A stretch of 64,000 nucleotides of DNA from JAABRB01 sp963735025 (GTDB lineage Bacteria; Pseudomonadota; Gammaproteobacteria; Burkholderiales; SG8-39), in contig CAVTJG010000010.1 of the NCBI GenBank assembly GCA_963735025.1, positions 290,338 to 354,337 on the forward strand, given 5' to 3'. The notes under the pieces were generated by a model, which was given only the letters and a program-made list of their open reading frames with translations, ran no database searches and had not been told where the DNA came from. The translations under genes and the position numbers were made by a program. Positions within the stretch are counted from its first letter, which is position 1. Each line of letters begins with the position of its first letter. Below are positions 25,533 to 35,239 of the stretch, in pieces.

Positions 25533-28500
25533 TCAGCGCAGCGCGAATTCGACGCGTGTGGGCTTGACGGTCGCCTTGGCGTCTTCCGCTGCAACCTCGG
25601 GTTTGACGATGAACAACCGCTCGACCGGAACCTTGCCTGGCCCCGCCAGGTAGTCCTTTGCAGCCTGTGCGCGGCGCAGCGCCAGGTCTCGCAGGTCTTC
25701 CTCCGAGGCCGAGGTGCTCGCGAGCATCAGCTTCTCCATCTCGGGACCCGGGATGTCCTTGGCGATGCCGAGAAAATTGCGTGGCTTGCCGGGAATGTCC
25801 GCGTCGCCATAGGCTTGCTTGAGGAGCGCCGGGTATTCCTTCGGATCGACGACCACTTCGTCGGCGGACTTGGGCGCCTTACCCGTTCCGCGCAGCTGGT
25901 CGAACTTCTCTCGCTTGACGGCGTTATCCACCGCGGCTTGCTTGAGCCCCGCGCGATCGCTCGCCGTGTCTGCCCGGCCGGTGATGTCCAGCTTGAGACC
26001 GGGGCGGTCCGTGAGCGCTTTGGCCAGCGTCTCCAGTTTCTTCTCCGACGCTGCCGTCAACCGTGCGCTCCCGGCCTCGAACTCGAGAAAGTCGAGATCG
26101 CCGCCCCCGCCGGCCACCGAGCCGAGCAGCGCGAACGGCGCGGTGACCGCCTTCGTGATGATGTTGCCGATCACCTGCATGACGATCCCGGCGATGCTGA
26201 ATTGCGGATCGTCGAGCGATCCGCCGATCGGCAGGTTCACGTCGATGACTCCGTTCCGGTCCTGAAGCAGCGATACGGCAAGTGAAATGGGAAGGTCTGG
26301 CGCGTCGGGGCTCTGGACCTTCTCCCCCAGCTTTAGCTGATCAAGATAGATGTTGTTCTCGGCAGTAAGCGTGCGATCTTTGAGCAGGTACTTGACCTTG
26401 ACGGAAAGCTTGCCGCGATCGATGGCGTATCCGAGGTACTTTGCGGAGTAAGGCGAGAGGCGCGGAAGCTCGATGTCGCGCGCGGCTGCCTGCATGTCGA
26501 GGAAGATGTTCGCGGCCAGGGGATTGACGCGGCCGCGGATATCCAGTGTCCCCCCCGACTGGTTGAGCTTGCCGGTGAACTCGAAGTCGCCGGGCTGCTC
26601 GAAGGTGAGCGTCGAGATGGTCCCGTTGAGATCGTTCAGGTTGGCGCGATAGTTCGGCTTCACGAAGAAGTCGCTGAAATCCACGTTGCCGTTCTGCAGG
26701 CGCACGCGGCCGACGCGCAGCCAGTCGATGGGTCGTCGAGCGTCCGGTGAACCGGGCGCGGCATTCTGCGGCTTTGCGTCCGCTGTCTTCGTCGACTCCG
26801 CTTGCACAGGGGGCGTCGGCGCCTCGGGCACCACGCCCGGCGGCGTGTCCTCGGCTAGCTCCTGCAGGTTGAGCTGACCGTTCGCGTCGAGGACGAGGCG
26901 GGCGAAAATGTCCGCAAGTGCGACTTCCTCTATGTGTACCCGCAGCGGCTCGGACGCGACGTCGAGACCGACGAAGCGCAGCGATTTCCAGGTCATCAGG
27001 TCCGCACCTTCCTTCTCGTGGCGCAGCGCGAGCCCGGAAATGTCGAGAGCTCCCTTGTAGGTTGCGCGCACGGCATTGCCGCCGCTGAATGCGAGCGATC
27101 CGCGCGTCGAGACATTGCCACTCGCGACGTTGACCTTCATGTGTGGCGCCAGGTACGGATTGAAGGGTACGAGGTCGATCTTGCTTGCAGCCACTGCCAG
27201 GGTTCCGGAGAGCTCGGGCGACAGCCGGCCCTGCAACGAAATCGACCCCGCGCGGTTCACTTCAGTGCGAAACGCGACGTCCCCCTGCGTGTCCTTCGCC
27301 GTGCTGAGGCCAGCGCCGGTGAGCGTCATGTTGCGGAGCGCGACCTTTACGCTGGGCTTGACCGTGCGATCTTCGATATTTGCGCGGCCGCGCGCGAGCT
27401 CGAGTCGGGTCACGGTGACGACCCAGGGCTCGGATGTCGACGCTTGCGCCGCCGCTTCCGGAGCCGGCTTGACGAGCCGCGTCGCGTTGAGCGTGCCGTC
27501 CGCCGCGCGTTCGATTGCGTACGCGGGGCTGTCGATCGCGACCTTGCCGAGGGTTACGCTTCGCCCGTCAAGATCGACTTCGCCATCCTGTACCGTCGCG
27601 GACGCGACTTCCAGGAACGGCGCGCGTGTTTCGGGCAGGCGCAAGCCGAAATCGCTCAGCTTCGCGGCGATCCCGGTGATACGACCGCTGGGCGCGGCGT
27701 CCTTGATCGAGATGTCGAACGCCGCCGAGACATCCGCGGTGCCTCCCAGGACTTCCGCGTTGAGTGCGGCCTCGTAGTACGGGTAGAGGTCGCCGAGCTT
27801 GAGCTGGAGGACTTGCACCTTGCCGCTCGCCTTCATGGGCGCAAGCTGAACCTCGCCCGTGTAGTCGAAGCGCGCGGGCGCGGCGGCTGCGCCGTTGATC
27901 GCGATCGAATCGAAGCCCAGCTCGACGCCGGCTGGCGAGTTGTCGGTGCTGCTCAGTCCGCGGACTCGTGCCTCCAGCTTCTCGACACGCCGTTGAAAGG
28001 GCTTTTCAGGCACCAGATCCGCGATCTTCAAGGTGCCGTTGGCGACCGCGATCTCGCCGACGGAGTACGTGAAGGGCGTACTCGCATTCGAGCTCGAAGA
28101 TGAACCGGCCCCGGCCGGCATGGTCGGAACGAGCTTGATCAGATTGAGGCTGCCGTCCTTCTCACGCCGCACGTTCAGTGCAGGCGACTCGAGCCCGACC
28201 CGTGCGATGTCAACCTTGCGTCCGAAAATGTCCAGGCTGTTGACCACCACACCCAGTTGATGGAATGCAAACACGGGCGTTCCACCGGCGTCCGCCATGG
28301 CGAACTCGCGCACTGCGACGTTCCCGCTCACCACGAGCTGAGGCGCGGCTTTTGCTGCCTGCTTGAACGTCGCGCTGAGCGCGGCTTCGAGTTTTCCCGA
28401 CGGAAGCGTGAATGGCAGCGGAACCGGCGAGTAGTCGAGGTAACGGGGCAGATCCACGTCGGTGAGATCGAGCGCGATCCGGGTCTCGTACGTTCCGTCG

Positions 28501-29186
28501 AACGGCCTGGTCTCGCCGGTCACGCGCAGCGGATCGCCGTTCACCACTGCCTCGAGCTTGGGCTGAACGAACACCTTCACGTGGCTGTCGAAATTCGATA
28601 CGAAAGGCACCGCGATATTGATCCCGGTCACCACGTGCTTCTGCTTCTTGGCCTGGTCGTCGAATTCGATTGTTCCATCGACCAGCTGGAGGTTGTTGAA
28701 GGAGAATTGCGCAGGCTTTTCCGGTTCGGCCGTCGTGGAATCGGGTCGAGCGCTGGCCTCTTCGACGAGGTCCTGGAAGTTGTAGGCTCTTTCCGACGCG
28801 CGAACGAGATGCACGATGGGACGCTCGAGCCGCGCTTCGGCAACGACCGGCGCAAACCGTACCAGCGTCTCGTAGGAGAGCCGGGCATAGAAAGAGTCGA
28901 ACCCGAGGGCCACACCGCTGCCGTCACGTTCGCTGACCTGGAAGCCGTCGACCTTCGTCGACAGCGCAAATGGATTGATGGACACGCTTTCAATAGTGAC
29001 CGCGCGATGCAGGAGTGCTGACAGGCGTTTTTGCGCCTGCCACTTCACGATGGGCGGCGCGACGAGGAACCCGGCAACGGCGATGAATACGACTACGCCG
29101 GCTATCCACCACAGCGTCTTGCGAATGCGCGGGTGCCCGTCGAGGACGCGGGGACGAGCGCCGAGCCGGACTGTCGATTTCTGCAT
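25533..29186 (-). CDS. AsmA-like DUF748 envelope protein
   Basis: Very large protein, 1217 residues. The ATG at 29186 is followed by a cytoplasmic start and one membrane anchor (TLWWIAGVVVFIAVAGFLVAPPIVKW, about residues 25-50), then repeated beta-rich AsmA/DUF748 segments, for example LVRFAPVVAEARLERPIVHL and SGGTLDIRGRVNPLAANIFLDM. At about 1010-1080 comes an OmpA-like stretch LDFLEFEAGSARLTAASEKKLETLAKAL. A Pro/Ala/Lys linker (about 785-825) splits the body. AsmA relatives span the periplasm and are tied to lipid or outer-membrane homeostasis; that role is an inference. Intact frame over 3.6 kb. Confidence 0.85.
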   Translation of the reverse strand: MQKSTVRLGARPRVLDGHPRIRKTLWWIAGVVVFIAVAGFLVAPPIVKWQAQKRLSALLHRAVTIESVSINPFALSTKVDGFQVSERDGSGVALGFDSFYARLSYETLVRFAPVVAEARLERPIVHLVRASERAYNFQDLVEEASARPDSTTAEPEKPAQFSFNNLQLVDGTIEFDDQAKKQKHVVTGINIAVPFVSNFDSHVKVFVQPKLEAVVNGDPLRVTGETRPFDGTYETRIALDLTDVDLPRYLDYSPVPLPFTLPSGKLEAALSATFKQAAKAAPQLVVSGNVAVREFAMADAGGTPVFAFHQLGVVVNSLDIFGRKVDIARVGLESPALNVRREKDGSLNLIKLVPTMPAGAGSSSSSNASTPFTYSVGEIAVANGTLKIADLVPEKPFQRRVEKLEARVRGLSSTDNSPAGVELGFDSIAINGAAAAPARFDYTGEVQLAPMKASGKVQVLQLKLGDLYPYYEAALNAEVLGGTADVSAAFDISIKDAAPSGRITGIAAKLSDFGLRLPETRAPFLEVASATVQDGEVDLDGRSVTLGKVAIDSPAYAIERAADGTLNATRLVKPAPEAAAQASTSEPWVVTVTRLELARGRANIEDRTVKPSVKVALRNMTLTGAGLSTAKDTQGDVAFRTEVNRAGSISLQGRLSPELSGTLAVAASKIDLVPFNPYLAPHMKVNVASGNVSTRGSLAFSGGNAVRATYKGALDISGLALRHEKEGADLMTWKSLRFVGLDVASEPLRVHIEEVALADIFARLVLDANGQLNLQELAEDTPPGVVPEAPTPPVQAESTKTADAKPQNAAPGSPDARRPIDWLRVGRVRLQNGNVDFSDFFVKPNYRANLNDLNGTISTLTFEQPGDFEFTGKLNQSGGTLDIRGRVNPLAANIFLDMQAAARDIELPRLSPYSAKYLGYAIDRGKLSVKVKYLLKDRTLTAENNIYLDQLKLGEKVQSPDAPDLPISLAVSLLQDRNGVIDVNLPIGGSLDDPQFSIAGIVMQVIGNIITKAVTAPFALLGSVAGGGGDLDFLEFEAGSARLTAASEKKLETLAKALTDRPGLKLDITGRADTASDRAGLKQAAVDNAVKREKFDQLRGTGKAPKSADEVVVDPKEYPALLKQAYGDADIPGKPRNFLGIAKDIPGPEMEKLMLASTSASEEDLRDLALRRAQAAKDYLAGPGKVPVERLFIVKPEVAAEDAKATVKPTRVEFALR

Positions 29187-29309
29187 TTTGGTGTGGCAGG
29201 GTCCGCCAGTGTCACAGCCGAGGCTGCGCGGAGGCCCGCCGGTACAGGGTAGCAGGCTTCCCGCAGGCTGTGCTTGCGCGGTGCACAACGCCGACTCCGG
29301 AGCGGGGCC

Positions 29310-30102
29310 TCACCCCGTCAGACGGTGACAATCATCCCGGGATCGAACTCGCTGATTCTCGGCCTTGACGGCGAGAACGGCGTCTGTATTCGGCGCCTTC
29401 TTCACGAACACGTAGCCGCGCGGATTGCACACAACCCGCGTGCCCTTGACCGAATAGTCGAAAGAGTTGTGCGTGTGGCCGTGGATCCAGAGCACCGCCG
29501 CGCCCATGAAATCCTCCAGATTGGAGACGAATCCGCCGTTTGCCGGGTGCTTCGCGAAGCGCGCGTGAACGCTCAGGGGGTGCGGCGCGTGATGAGTGAT
29601 CACGACTGTCGGACCCGGAAAGTACTCCGCGAGCCGCTCGCCCAGCCACCTTCGCGATGCGTCATGCAAGCGTACCGAGGTCTCCGGCGTGAACAGCCCG
29701 TCGCCGTCGCGAATCGCCCGGAAATCGACGATATAGGGTCGCGAGAGCTGCATGATTTCCGCACGACGCTCGGCGCCGTCCAGGCAGAAATCGGTCCATA
29801 GCGTCGCGCCGAGAAAGCGCACGCCGTCGATCTCCGTCTCGGCGTCGTCGAGCAGCGTCGATGCCAAGCTCGCGCGCCGCAGTGGCGAGCGCCGCCATTT
29901 CGCTGCGCAGCTCGCCATCGTAGTACTCGTGATTGCCGGGCACATAGAGAATCCGCCGGCCCGGAAATTTTGCGGCCGCCCATTCGAGTCCCTGGGTGCC
30001 GTTGTGAATGTCACCGGCCAGAATCACCGCGTCGGCGCCCGTGGCGGGAGGCTCGAAATCGGTGGACTCGATGTGCAGATCGGAAAGGATGTGGAGCTGC
30101 AT
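29310..30102 (-). CDS. calcineurin-like metallophosphoesterase, one frameshift
   Basis: Binuclear-metal phosphoesterase of about 264 residues. From the ATG at 30102: LHILSDLHIE (first metal Asp/His), AVILAGDIHNG, ILYVPGNHEYYDGE, then after a break near 29865 LDDAETEIDGVRFLGATLWTDF, VVITHHAPHP and LWIHGHTHNSFDY with GTRVVCNPRGY. All five metallophosphoesterase motifs are present across the two frames. The substrate is not predictable; family members include cyclic-nucleotide and nucleic-acid phosphodiesterases. One base is lost or gained where ELGID becomes AARRRR. Confidence 0.85.
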
Positions 30103-30275
30103 GGGAAAGCGTTTTGGGCAGGGCATTTGGCGCTACAGTTGATTTTCGGATTTTCGCACGTGGACCCGTGCGAGGTTCCCGCGCGCAGGAAGCTGCGCGG
30201 AAGCGCTTCGGTTGTGTCGGGCATCCGGCATCAGCGTGAAGTATTCCACGCCTCGCACTTGATTTTTCCGCGAGT

Positions 30276-30293
30276 GTCGTCTGGCGACGACAC
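30276..30293. repeat. perfect inverted repeat upstream of a small gene
   Basis: TGTCGTC-TGGC-GACGACA, seven paired bases, nineteen bases before the ATG of the small gene at 30312. It could be an operator or a leader hairpin; nothing more can be said. Confidence 0.4.
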
Positions 30294-30311
30294 AACTTGG
30301 TAGTTTCGAGC

Positions 30312-30650
30312 ATGGCGCATGGTGATCTCTATGGCGAGCTCATTGGAGCAAGGACCGAGCGCCAGGTCGCGGTCACGGTCGAGCGATACTTGCGCCGTGT
30401 CGCCGATGAGCATCCGCGCGGTTTTCTCGTCAAGCTCGAAGAGGGAATCGGCGTCCTGCCGTTTCTCACCGCGGCGTCACGCGTTCGGTCGGCTGCCGAC
30501 ATCGAGTTGCTCCATGCCACGGTATCCGGGCACATCGAGATCGCGCGAACGCGCGGCGCGGTGCCGCCCGGGCTGGAGGAAGTGGCGGAAATACTGGCCG
30601 CTGCCCGCGTGCGGCTCAAGCAGCTGCGGCGGCCTTGGAGCCCGGGTTGA
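30312..30650 (+). CDS. small hypothetical protein, 112 residues
   Basis: No family recognised. The sequence is soluble and alpha-helical in character: MAHGDLYGELIGARTERQVAV, LRRVADEHPRGFLVKLEEGIG, then two Ala/Arg-rich helices ending RLKQLRRPWSPG. Codon use is like the neighbours, and the frame is open with high third-position GC, which supports coding. A TTG at 30297 in the same frame is an alternative start. The gene stands alone between the metallophosphoesterase and a REP-like element. Confidence 0.5.
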   Translation: MAHGDLYGELIGARTERQVAVTVERYLRRVADEHPRGFLVKLEEGIGVLPFLTAASRVRSAADIELLHATVSGHIEIARTRGAVPPGLEEVAEILAAARVRLKQLRRPWSPG

Positions 30651-30810
30651 GCGCTCTCGCTAGAATACCCGCATGAGGCCGAAATTCGCGCGGCCCAGCG
30701 CGCGGCGAACGTCGCCACGCGAGGGCCGCCACTCGGCGCACCCCTTTGCGAGACCCCGTCACAGCAGCGACGCGGTCAGCAATTCACGCTAGCGACGCTT
30801 TGCACCATCT

Positions 30811-30887
30811 CGTCATTCCCGCGGATGCAGGAATCCAGACTGAGCCCCTTCAAAGCCCTGCTGGATCCCCGCTTACGCGGGGATGAC
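30811..30887. repeat. REP/MITE-like palindromic element, copy 1
   Basis: The ends GTCATTCCCGC (30812-30822) and GCGGGGATGAC (30877-30887) are inverted repeats with one mismatch; inside lie CAGGAATCCAG and CTGGATCCCCGC with a CCCCGC-TTAC-GCGGGG hairpin. The layout matches the widespread non-coding palindromes whose false translation gives WIPAFAGMT-like peptides. It lies just beyond the 3' end of the Rieske gene. Confidence 0.7.
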
Positions 30888-30904
30888 TCTATCTCAGACG
30901 TTTT

Positions 30905-31975
30905 CTACGCCGCCTGCCGCCTCGCCGAACGCTGCTCCTCGGCAATGCGCTCCCGCAGCATTCGGATCGACTGAATCTGCCCAGCGTCGCCGTTCACGTC
31001 GACGCGCGGCGCTGCCGGGTCGAGATCGATCCACCGTTGCTGGGTCTCGAACACTTCCCAGTCCTGGCGGAACGCCGTGTCGATCTGCTCGAACAGCATA
31101 TCCGTCACCTGAGGTTGATCGAGCAGGAAATTGTGTGCCTGTGCCCAGAAGTAGTGGCAGGTCCGCTCCGACTCCGGCGTGATCGCGTTGAGGTTGCGCA
31201 TCTCGATGCCGCCGGGAAGCTCCCCCTCGGCGATGAATGCGCCCGTCTTCATCTGCGGGGCACCCTGGCCGGTGTCGAGGGCGCCGACGTCGAGCCGGAT
31301 GAATGCCGGCGGCACGAAATTGATGAACTGCCAGCGGTCCACGTTACCGCGAAACCCGCCCGCCTTCACGTACGTCGCCGGTGGCGGCGTATCGATCATC
31401 CAGCGGGCGACCGTCACGTCGTTCGCCGTTCGCCTGGTCTGCGTCTTCGCCGCTTCCGCAGTGGCGTAGTTGCCGATCGTCGATTTGTGGACGAACGACA
31501 GGTGCGACAGGTCGAGCAGGTTCTCGATGATCAGCTCGTAGCTGGACTTGACGTGAAAGACCGTGCCCTTGGCGCGCCAGAGCGGATCATCGAGCCAGTG
31601 GAAGTCGACGATCCCCGCTGGATCGGCGAGCGCCGGGTCGCCCATCCAGACCCAGACCCAGCGGTATCGCTCGACCACCGGGTAGCGCTTCACGCGCGCT
31701 GTGTCCGGAATCGTTGCCTGTCCGGGGATCCGCACGCACTTGCCGGTGCAGTCGTACGTGAAGCCGTGATAGGCGCATTCGAGCTGATCGTCATGCAGCG
31801 TCGCCTTGTGCAGCGGATAGTGGCGATGGCAGCAGCGGTCCTCGAGGGCGACGACTTCGCCGCTCTTCATGCGGTACAGGACGACCGGCTCGCCGAGCAT
31901 GATGCGCGCGAACGGTCGCTCACCCGTGACCTCGTGGTCCCACGCGGCGACGTACCAGGCGTTGCGCAAGAACAT
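30905..31975 (-). CDS. Rieske non-haem iron oxygenase, VanA-like alpha subunit
   Basis: Oxygenase component of 356 residues. The Rieske cluster ligands are Cys48/His50 and Cys67/His70 (CCHRHYPLHKAT, ECAYHGFTYD). The mononuclear iron site is in IENLLDLSHLSFVHKSTIG. The N-terminus MFLRNAWYVAAWDHEV and overall length fit vanillate O-demethylase and related phenolic-ether demethylases or carbazole-type enzymes. No reductase (VanB) gene is adjacent, so the electron partner must be elsewhere. The substrate is unproven. Confidence 0.85.
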   Translation of the reverse strand: MFLRNAWYVAAWDHEVTGERPFARIMLGEPVVLYRMKSGEVVALEDRCCHRHYPLHKATLHDDQLECAYHGFTYDCTGKCVRIPGQATIPDTARVKRYPVVERYRWVWVWMGDPALADPAGIVDFHWLDDPLWRAKGTVFHVKSSYELIIENLLDLSHLSFVHKSTIGNYATAEAAKTQTRRTANDVTVARWMIDTPPPATYVKAGGFRGNVDRWQFINFVPPAFIRLDVGALDTGQGAPQMKTGAFIAEGELPGGIEMRNLNAITPESERTCHYFWAQAHNFLLDQPQVTDMLFEQIDTAFRQDWEVFETQQRWIDLDPAAPRVDVNGDAGQIQSIRMLRERIAEEQRSARRQAA

Positions 31976-32066
31976 CCGGGAAACCTCCTGGGCCGGGACG
32001 ACGGTTAGTGTCGGCGCGGCTCAGGCTGCGGTCAAGTGGGAGAATTCGCGACGCAGCTTGCGACGC

Positions 32067-32930
32067 TCAACACCTCGCCGCCGTCAGGAGCAGCTCGTTC
32101 GGGCCTTCCCATCCAGAGGGTGTTTCGAAGACCTTCAAGCGCTCCTCCATCTCGTCCCACGCTGCGCTTCTGGCGGCACTGTCCAGTTTTCCGAGCATCT
32201 GCTGGATCGGACTCGCCGACGCGCGGATGAACTCGAGATAGGCTCTGGCGGAGGGTAGCTTGAAGGGGGCATCGATCTTGGTGGTCGCAACGTCCCTGAA
32301 TCCAGCGCTTCTGAACATCTCGTCGAGCAACCCGGGCTTGCCGAGGCTCAGAAGGCCTCCCGGCGTGAAGGGGTCGCGCGGGGGCAGGCCCGCGTGCTTG
32401 AGCGCGGTGGCCATCAACGTCGTGATGCATGGATTGGCGTCGGGCCGCGAAAAGACCATCGTGCAGATGCCACCGCCCGGTTTCAGCGCCCGGCGCATCT
32501 CTCGCAACCCTTGCGCGGGATCGGGCAGGAACATCAGTCCCAGACGGCACGCCGCGGCGTCAAAAGTGGCCTCGTCGAGCTGCAGATGCTCGCCGTCCGC
32601 CACCCGAGTCTCCACGTTCCGGTAGCCTGCGTTTCGAGCATTGGCCTTCGCCAGTTCCAGGATTGCGGGCGAGAGGTCGACGGCGAGCACGAATCCCTCG
32701 GGGCCCACGCGCTCGGCAATGTCGAGTGTCTGGTCACCGGCGCCGGCCGCCACGTCGAGCACGCGCGCGCCTCGCTTGACGCCCGCCATCTCGAGCATGG
32801 CGTCGGTGGCGGTGCGCAGCCACGCTCGGATCTGCGGGGTATGATCGTTCCAGCCTGGCGCGGCCTGCTCCCACTGGTTGCGGGTGGCCGTCTTGAAATC
32901 ATCCAACACGTTCGCGTTTGCGTTGCTCAT
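32067..32930 (-). CDS. SAM-dependent methyltransferase, UbiE/class I
   Basis: Soluble methyltransferase of 287 residues. SAM-binding motif I is VLDVAAGAGDQTLDIA (about residues 57-72), motif II region LAVDLSPAILELA, then FDAAACRLGLMFLPDP and the post-motif LREMRRALKPGGGI. The C-terminal third is variable and probably sets substrate choice, which cannot be predicted. It is divergent from the LysR gene, which may control it, and is followed by the Rieske gene in the same direction after 91 bases, so a shared operon is possible. Confidence 0.85.
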   Translation of the reverse strand: MSNANANVLDDFKTATRNQWEQAAPGWNDHTPQIRAWLRTATDAMLEMAGVKRGARVLDVAAGAGDQTLDIAERVGPEGFVLAVDLSPAILELAKANARNAGYRNVETRVADGEHLQLDEATFDAAACRLGLMFLPDPAQGLREMRRALKPGGGICTMVFSRPDANPCITTLMATALKHAGLPPRDPFTPGGLLSLGKPGLLDEMFRSAGFRDVATTKIDAPFKLPSARAYLEFIRASASPIQQMLGKLDSAARSAAWDEMEERLKVFETPSGWEGPNELLLTAARC

Positions 32931-33042
32931 GGTGTTCTCCTCGTTGAAAGGACAGGACTGGTCGAGAAGCTACAGGTGCTGCCGCCACGGCGTAAGCCGC
33001 GATTTTGCAATCGGGGGCTGCGCGAGCGCATAACGTGTGGTC

Positions 33043-33933
33043 ATGATCGACTGGGACGACATTCAGTATTTCCTGGCGGTCGCGCGTCACGGAAGCACGC
33101 TGGCGGCTGGCCGTGCGCTCAAAGTGAACCAGTCGACGGTCCACCGGCGGCTCACCGAGCTCGAGCGGCGTACCGGTTGTCGGCTCGTGGAGCGCCACCC
33201 GACCGGGTACCGCCTGACCGAGCTCGGTCAGGAGATGGTGGCGCACGCGGAGCGCATCGACCAGTCGGTGCAGCTTTTCGAGCAGCGTCTCGACGAATTC
33301 AAGCGGGATGTGGTTGGGGTCGTCCGGGTAACGTGTCCGGAACCGCTGGTCTATCTCATCAGGCAATCCTCGCTCCTCGACCGTTTCCATGCCAGGTATC
33401 CAGGCCTGCAGGTGCAGTTCGTCATGAGCGACAAATACCTCGATCTCGCCAAGGGCGATGCCGACGTCGCGCTGCGATCAGGCGATACGGACGACAACGA
33501 GCTGGTCGGGCGCAAGATCGCCGATTCAGTCTGGGCCGTGTACGCCAGCCGGGGGTATGTCGAGCGGCACGGCAAGCCGGAACGGATCGAGGATCTCGAA
33601 AGTCATCCGTTGGTTGGATTCGACGAGACGATGACCAATCACCGGACCGCGAAGTGGCTGCGGCAGGTGGCACCGAATGCGCGGATCGTCGCGCGCAACA
33701 ACAGCGTTCTCGGACTGCTCTATGCCGTGAAATCAGGCGTGGGAATCGCGCCGCTTCCAACCGCGCTTGGAGATGCCGACGAAGCACTTGTGCGGGTGCT
33801 CGGTCCCATCCCGGAGCTTGCACGGATCTGGCGCGTTCTCGCCCATCCCAACCTGCGCCATACGCCGCGCGTCGTGGCATTCTTCGACTTCATCACCGGC
33901 GAGACCGACACGCTTCGCGGCATCCTGACCTGA
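33043..33933 (+). CDS. LysR-family transcriptional regulator
   Basis: DNA-binding regulator of 296 residues. The N-terminal winged helix reads DWDDIQYFLAVARHGSTLAAGRALKVNQSTVHRRLTELERRTG-like over residues 3-45, with an unusual TLAAGRALKVNQSTVHRRL recognition helix. The effector-binding domain follows (FVMSDKYLDLAKGDADVALR, GVGIAPLPTALGD). ATG at 33043 fits the family; a GTG two codons upstream is possible. It is divergent from the methyltransferase gene, with a 112-base shared spacer, so local control of the methyltransferase and Rieske genes is likely. Confidence 0.9.
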   Translation: MIDWDDIQYFLAVARHGSTLAAGRALKVNQSTVHRRLTELERRTGCRLVERHPTGYRLTELGQEMVAHAERIDQSVQLFEQRLDEFKRDVVGVVRVTCPEPLVYLIRQSSLLDRFHARYPGLQVQFVMSDKYLDLAKGDADVALRSGDTDDNELVGRKIADSVWAVYASRGYVERHGKPERIEDLESHPLVGFDETMTNHRTAKWLRQVAPNARIVARNNSVLGLLYAVKSGVGIAPLPTALGDADEALVRVLGPIPELARIWRVLAHPNLRHTPRVVAFFDFITGETDTLRGILT

Positions 33934-34133
33934 TCTTTGGTCATCGCTTGCCTCATCCGAGGGCTTGTCGACGCCGCACAAGTCGCTTATTTCTGCGAAC
34001 TTGCGTCGCTCAAAGTGCCGGCACCATCCAATTTGTTTAATCCATTTGTGCTATTTCGCTCCGCCTCGCGTGTTGCCTAGACTGAGGCCAGGCCCTTGTG
34101 CCGTTTCTTTTCGTTCGAAACAAGGAGGCGATG

Positions 34134-35126
34134 ATGCCGATGAATCAGTCGATTCAGTCATTCGGAAGTAGAGCTTTGGCGCTCTATGCGCTGATGGTCG
34201 TGGGACAAACGGCTTCGCTTGCGGCCGATCAAGTCGCGGCAAAGCAGTCAACGCTGCCAAAGCCGGGCGATGCCCAGTTCCTGAGCGAGAGCTACAGGGA
34301 GTTCGAGGAGCTTGAGGAACTCGTATACCAGCCTTTCGGAGTGGAGTTGCGACTGCCGAATGGCAACGTCCTTACCTTCATCGCTACACGGGACGATCGC
34401 GGGGAGGTTGAGGCCCTGGCATTCGCCGAGCTGCGTCGAGCGAAGAATCGCGGGATCGCGTCAATTCCGGACCTCGCCAAGGCAAAACTCCCCGAGATCT
34501 TCCACGCCCTGTCCAAGCCCGGTACCAGTGCGCCCAGCTTTCTGAGGTTGGTCCGATCCGAGCCAACCCGATCGCGATCGCAGGGCTGGGCACGAAATCT
34601 GGTCCTGTCCGGTGGGGCAGTGGGGGACGTTCTGGGCAATCCCCAGCTTGTCTGCCCGCAGACAAGCTGGTCATGGAATGGCTTTCGCGAAGATATTCTT
34701 GGCAAGGGCTTACCGCTTTCGGCGCTCTATGAAGGCGATGGGCCGCAAAGCAAGCCAAAGCATTGGCGCGAGTCGGAGGGCGAGTTTCGCCTAAAAGGAT
34801 CGGTGCATGACGTCCCCGAATTCTATGGCTCTGTACTGTACTGCGCTCGGGATACCCTGGATCATGTTGACGACCACGACCCGAGAGTCGTTTGGAGGTT
34901 CGGGGAGACCGACGGCGATTATTGGAATCCTCAATACAATTTTCTCCCACACGTGGGCGATCAATTCACTTTCACGTTTGACACGCAAGAGAAAAACCTG
35001 CCGACGAGCGTGGTGGGAAAGGGATACTCCGTTGAACTCTTCATCGAGTCTGCCGAATTGGGAGACAAATTCTATGTCGGCGCAACCTGGTCGAAGATTT
35101 CCGGAACGCTAACCACTCCTCAGTAG
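34134..35126 (+). CDS. secreted protein of unknown function
   Basis: About 330 residues, no family recognised. The ATG at 34134 is five bases after a strong AAGGAGG; an ATG one codon earlier is too close. Residues 1-30 form a signal peptide (ALALYALMVVGQTASLAA). The mature part is mixed alpha/beta with Trp-rich motifs (SWSWNGFREDILGKG, VVWRFGETDGDYWNPQYNF) and two or three cysteines. The GC content is lower and codons less biased than in nearby genes, suggesting transfer. A clear terminator and a copy of the tmRNA 3' end follow directly. Confidence 0.7.
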   Translation: MPMNQSIQSFGSRALALYALMVVGQTASLAADQVAAKQSTLPKPGDAQFLSESYREFEELEELVYQPFGVELRLPNGNVLTFIATRDDRGEVEALAFAELRRAKNRGIASIPDLAKAKLPEIFHALSKPGTSAPSFLRLVRSEPTRSRSQGWARNLVLSGGAVGDVLGNPQLVCPQTSWSWNGFREDILGKGLPLSALYEGDGPQSKPKHWRESEGEFRLKGSVHDVPEFYGSVLYCARDTLDHVDDHDPRVVWRFGETDGDYWNPQYNFLPHVGDQFTFTFDTQEKNLPTSVVGKGYSVELFIESAELGDKFYVGATWSKISGTLTTPQ

Positions 35127-35187
35127 GCCCTGCGTCCGAATCCCCTTCGCATGGTGCGGGTTCTACTTTCTCCCGTCAAGAAACAAC

Positions 35188-35212
35188 AAGGGCCACCCCA
35201 AGGGTGGCCCTT
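35188..35212 (+). terminator. terminator of the secreted-protein gene
   Basis: Perfect eleven-pair stem AAGGGCCACCC/GGGTGGCCCTT with loop CAA, 61 bases after the stop. It is followed at once by the duplicated tmRNA 3' end. Confidence 0.85.
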
Positions 35213-35216
35213 CTCG

Positions 35217-35239
35217 TTTGGTGGAGGCGGCGGGAATCG
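35217..35239 (-). repeat. duplicated 3' end of tmRNA (att-like)
   Basis: A 23-base stretch identical to 35407-35429, which is the 3' terminus of ssrA with its CCA-encoding end and T-arm start. The distance is 190 bases. The copy stops where the T-loop would continue. Duplications of the tmRNA 3' end mark attachment sites of integrative elements, so this is a candidate attR remnant; this is an inference. Confidence 0.75.

Noticed and set aside
30674..30793. 39-codon Arg/Ser-rich frame after a TAGAAT-like box
   Set aside because: Composition follows local GC bias, no ribosome site and it ends next to a REP-like element.
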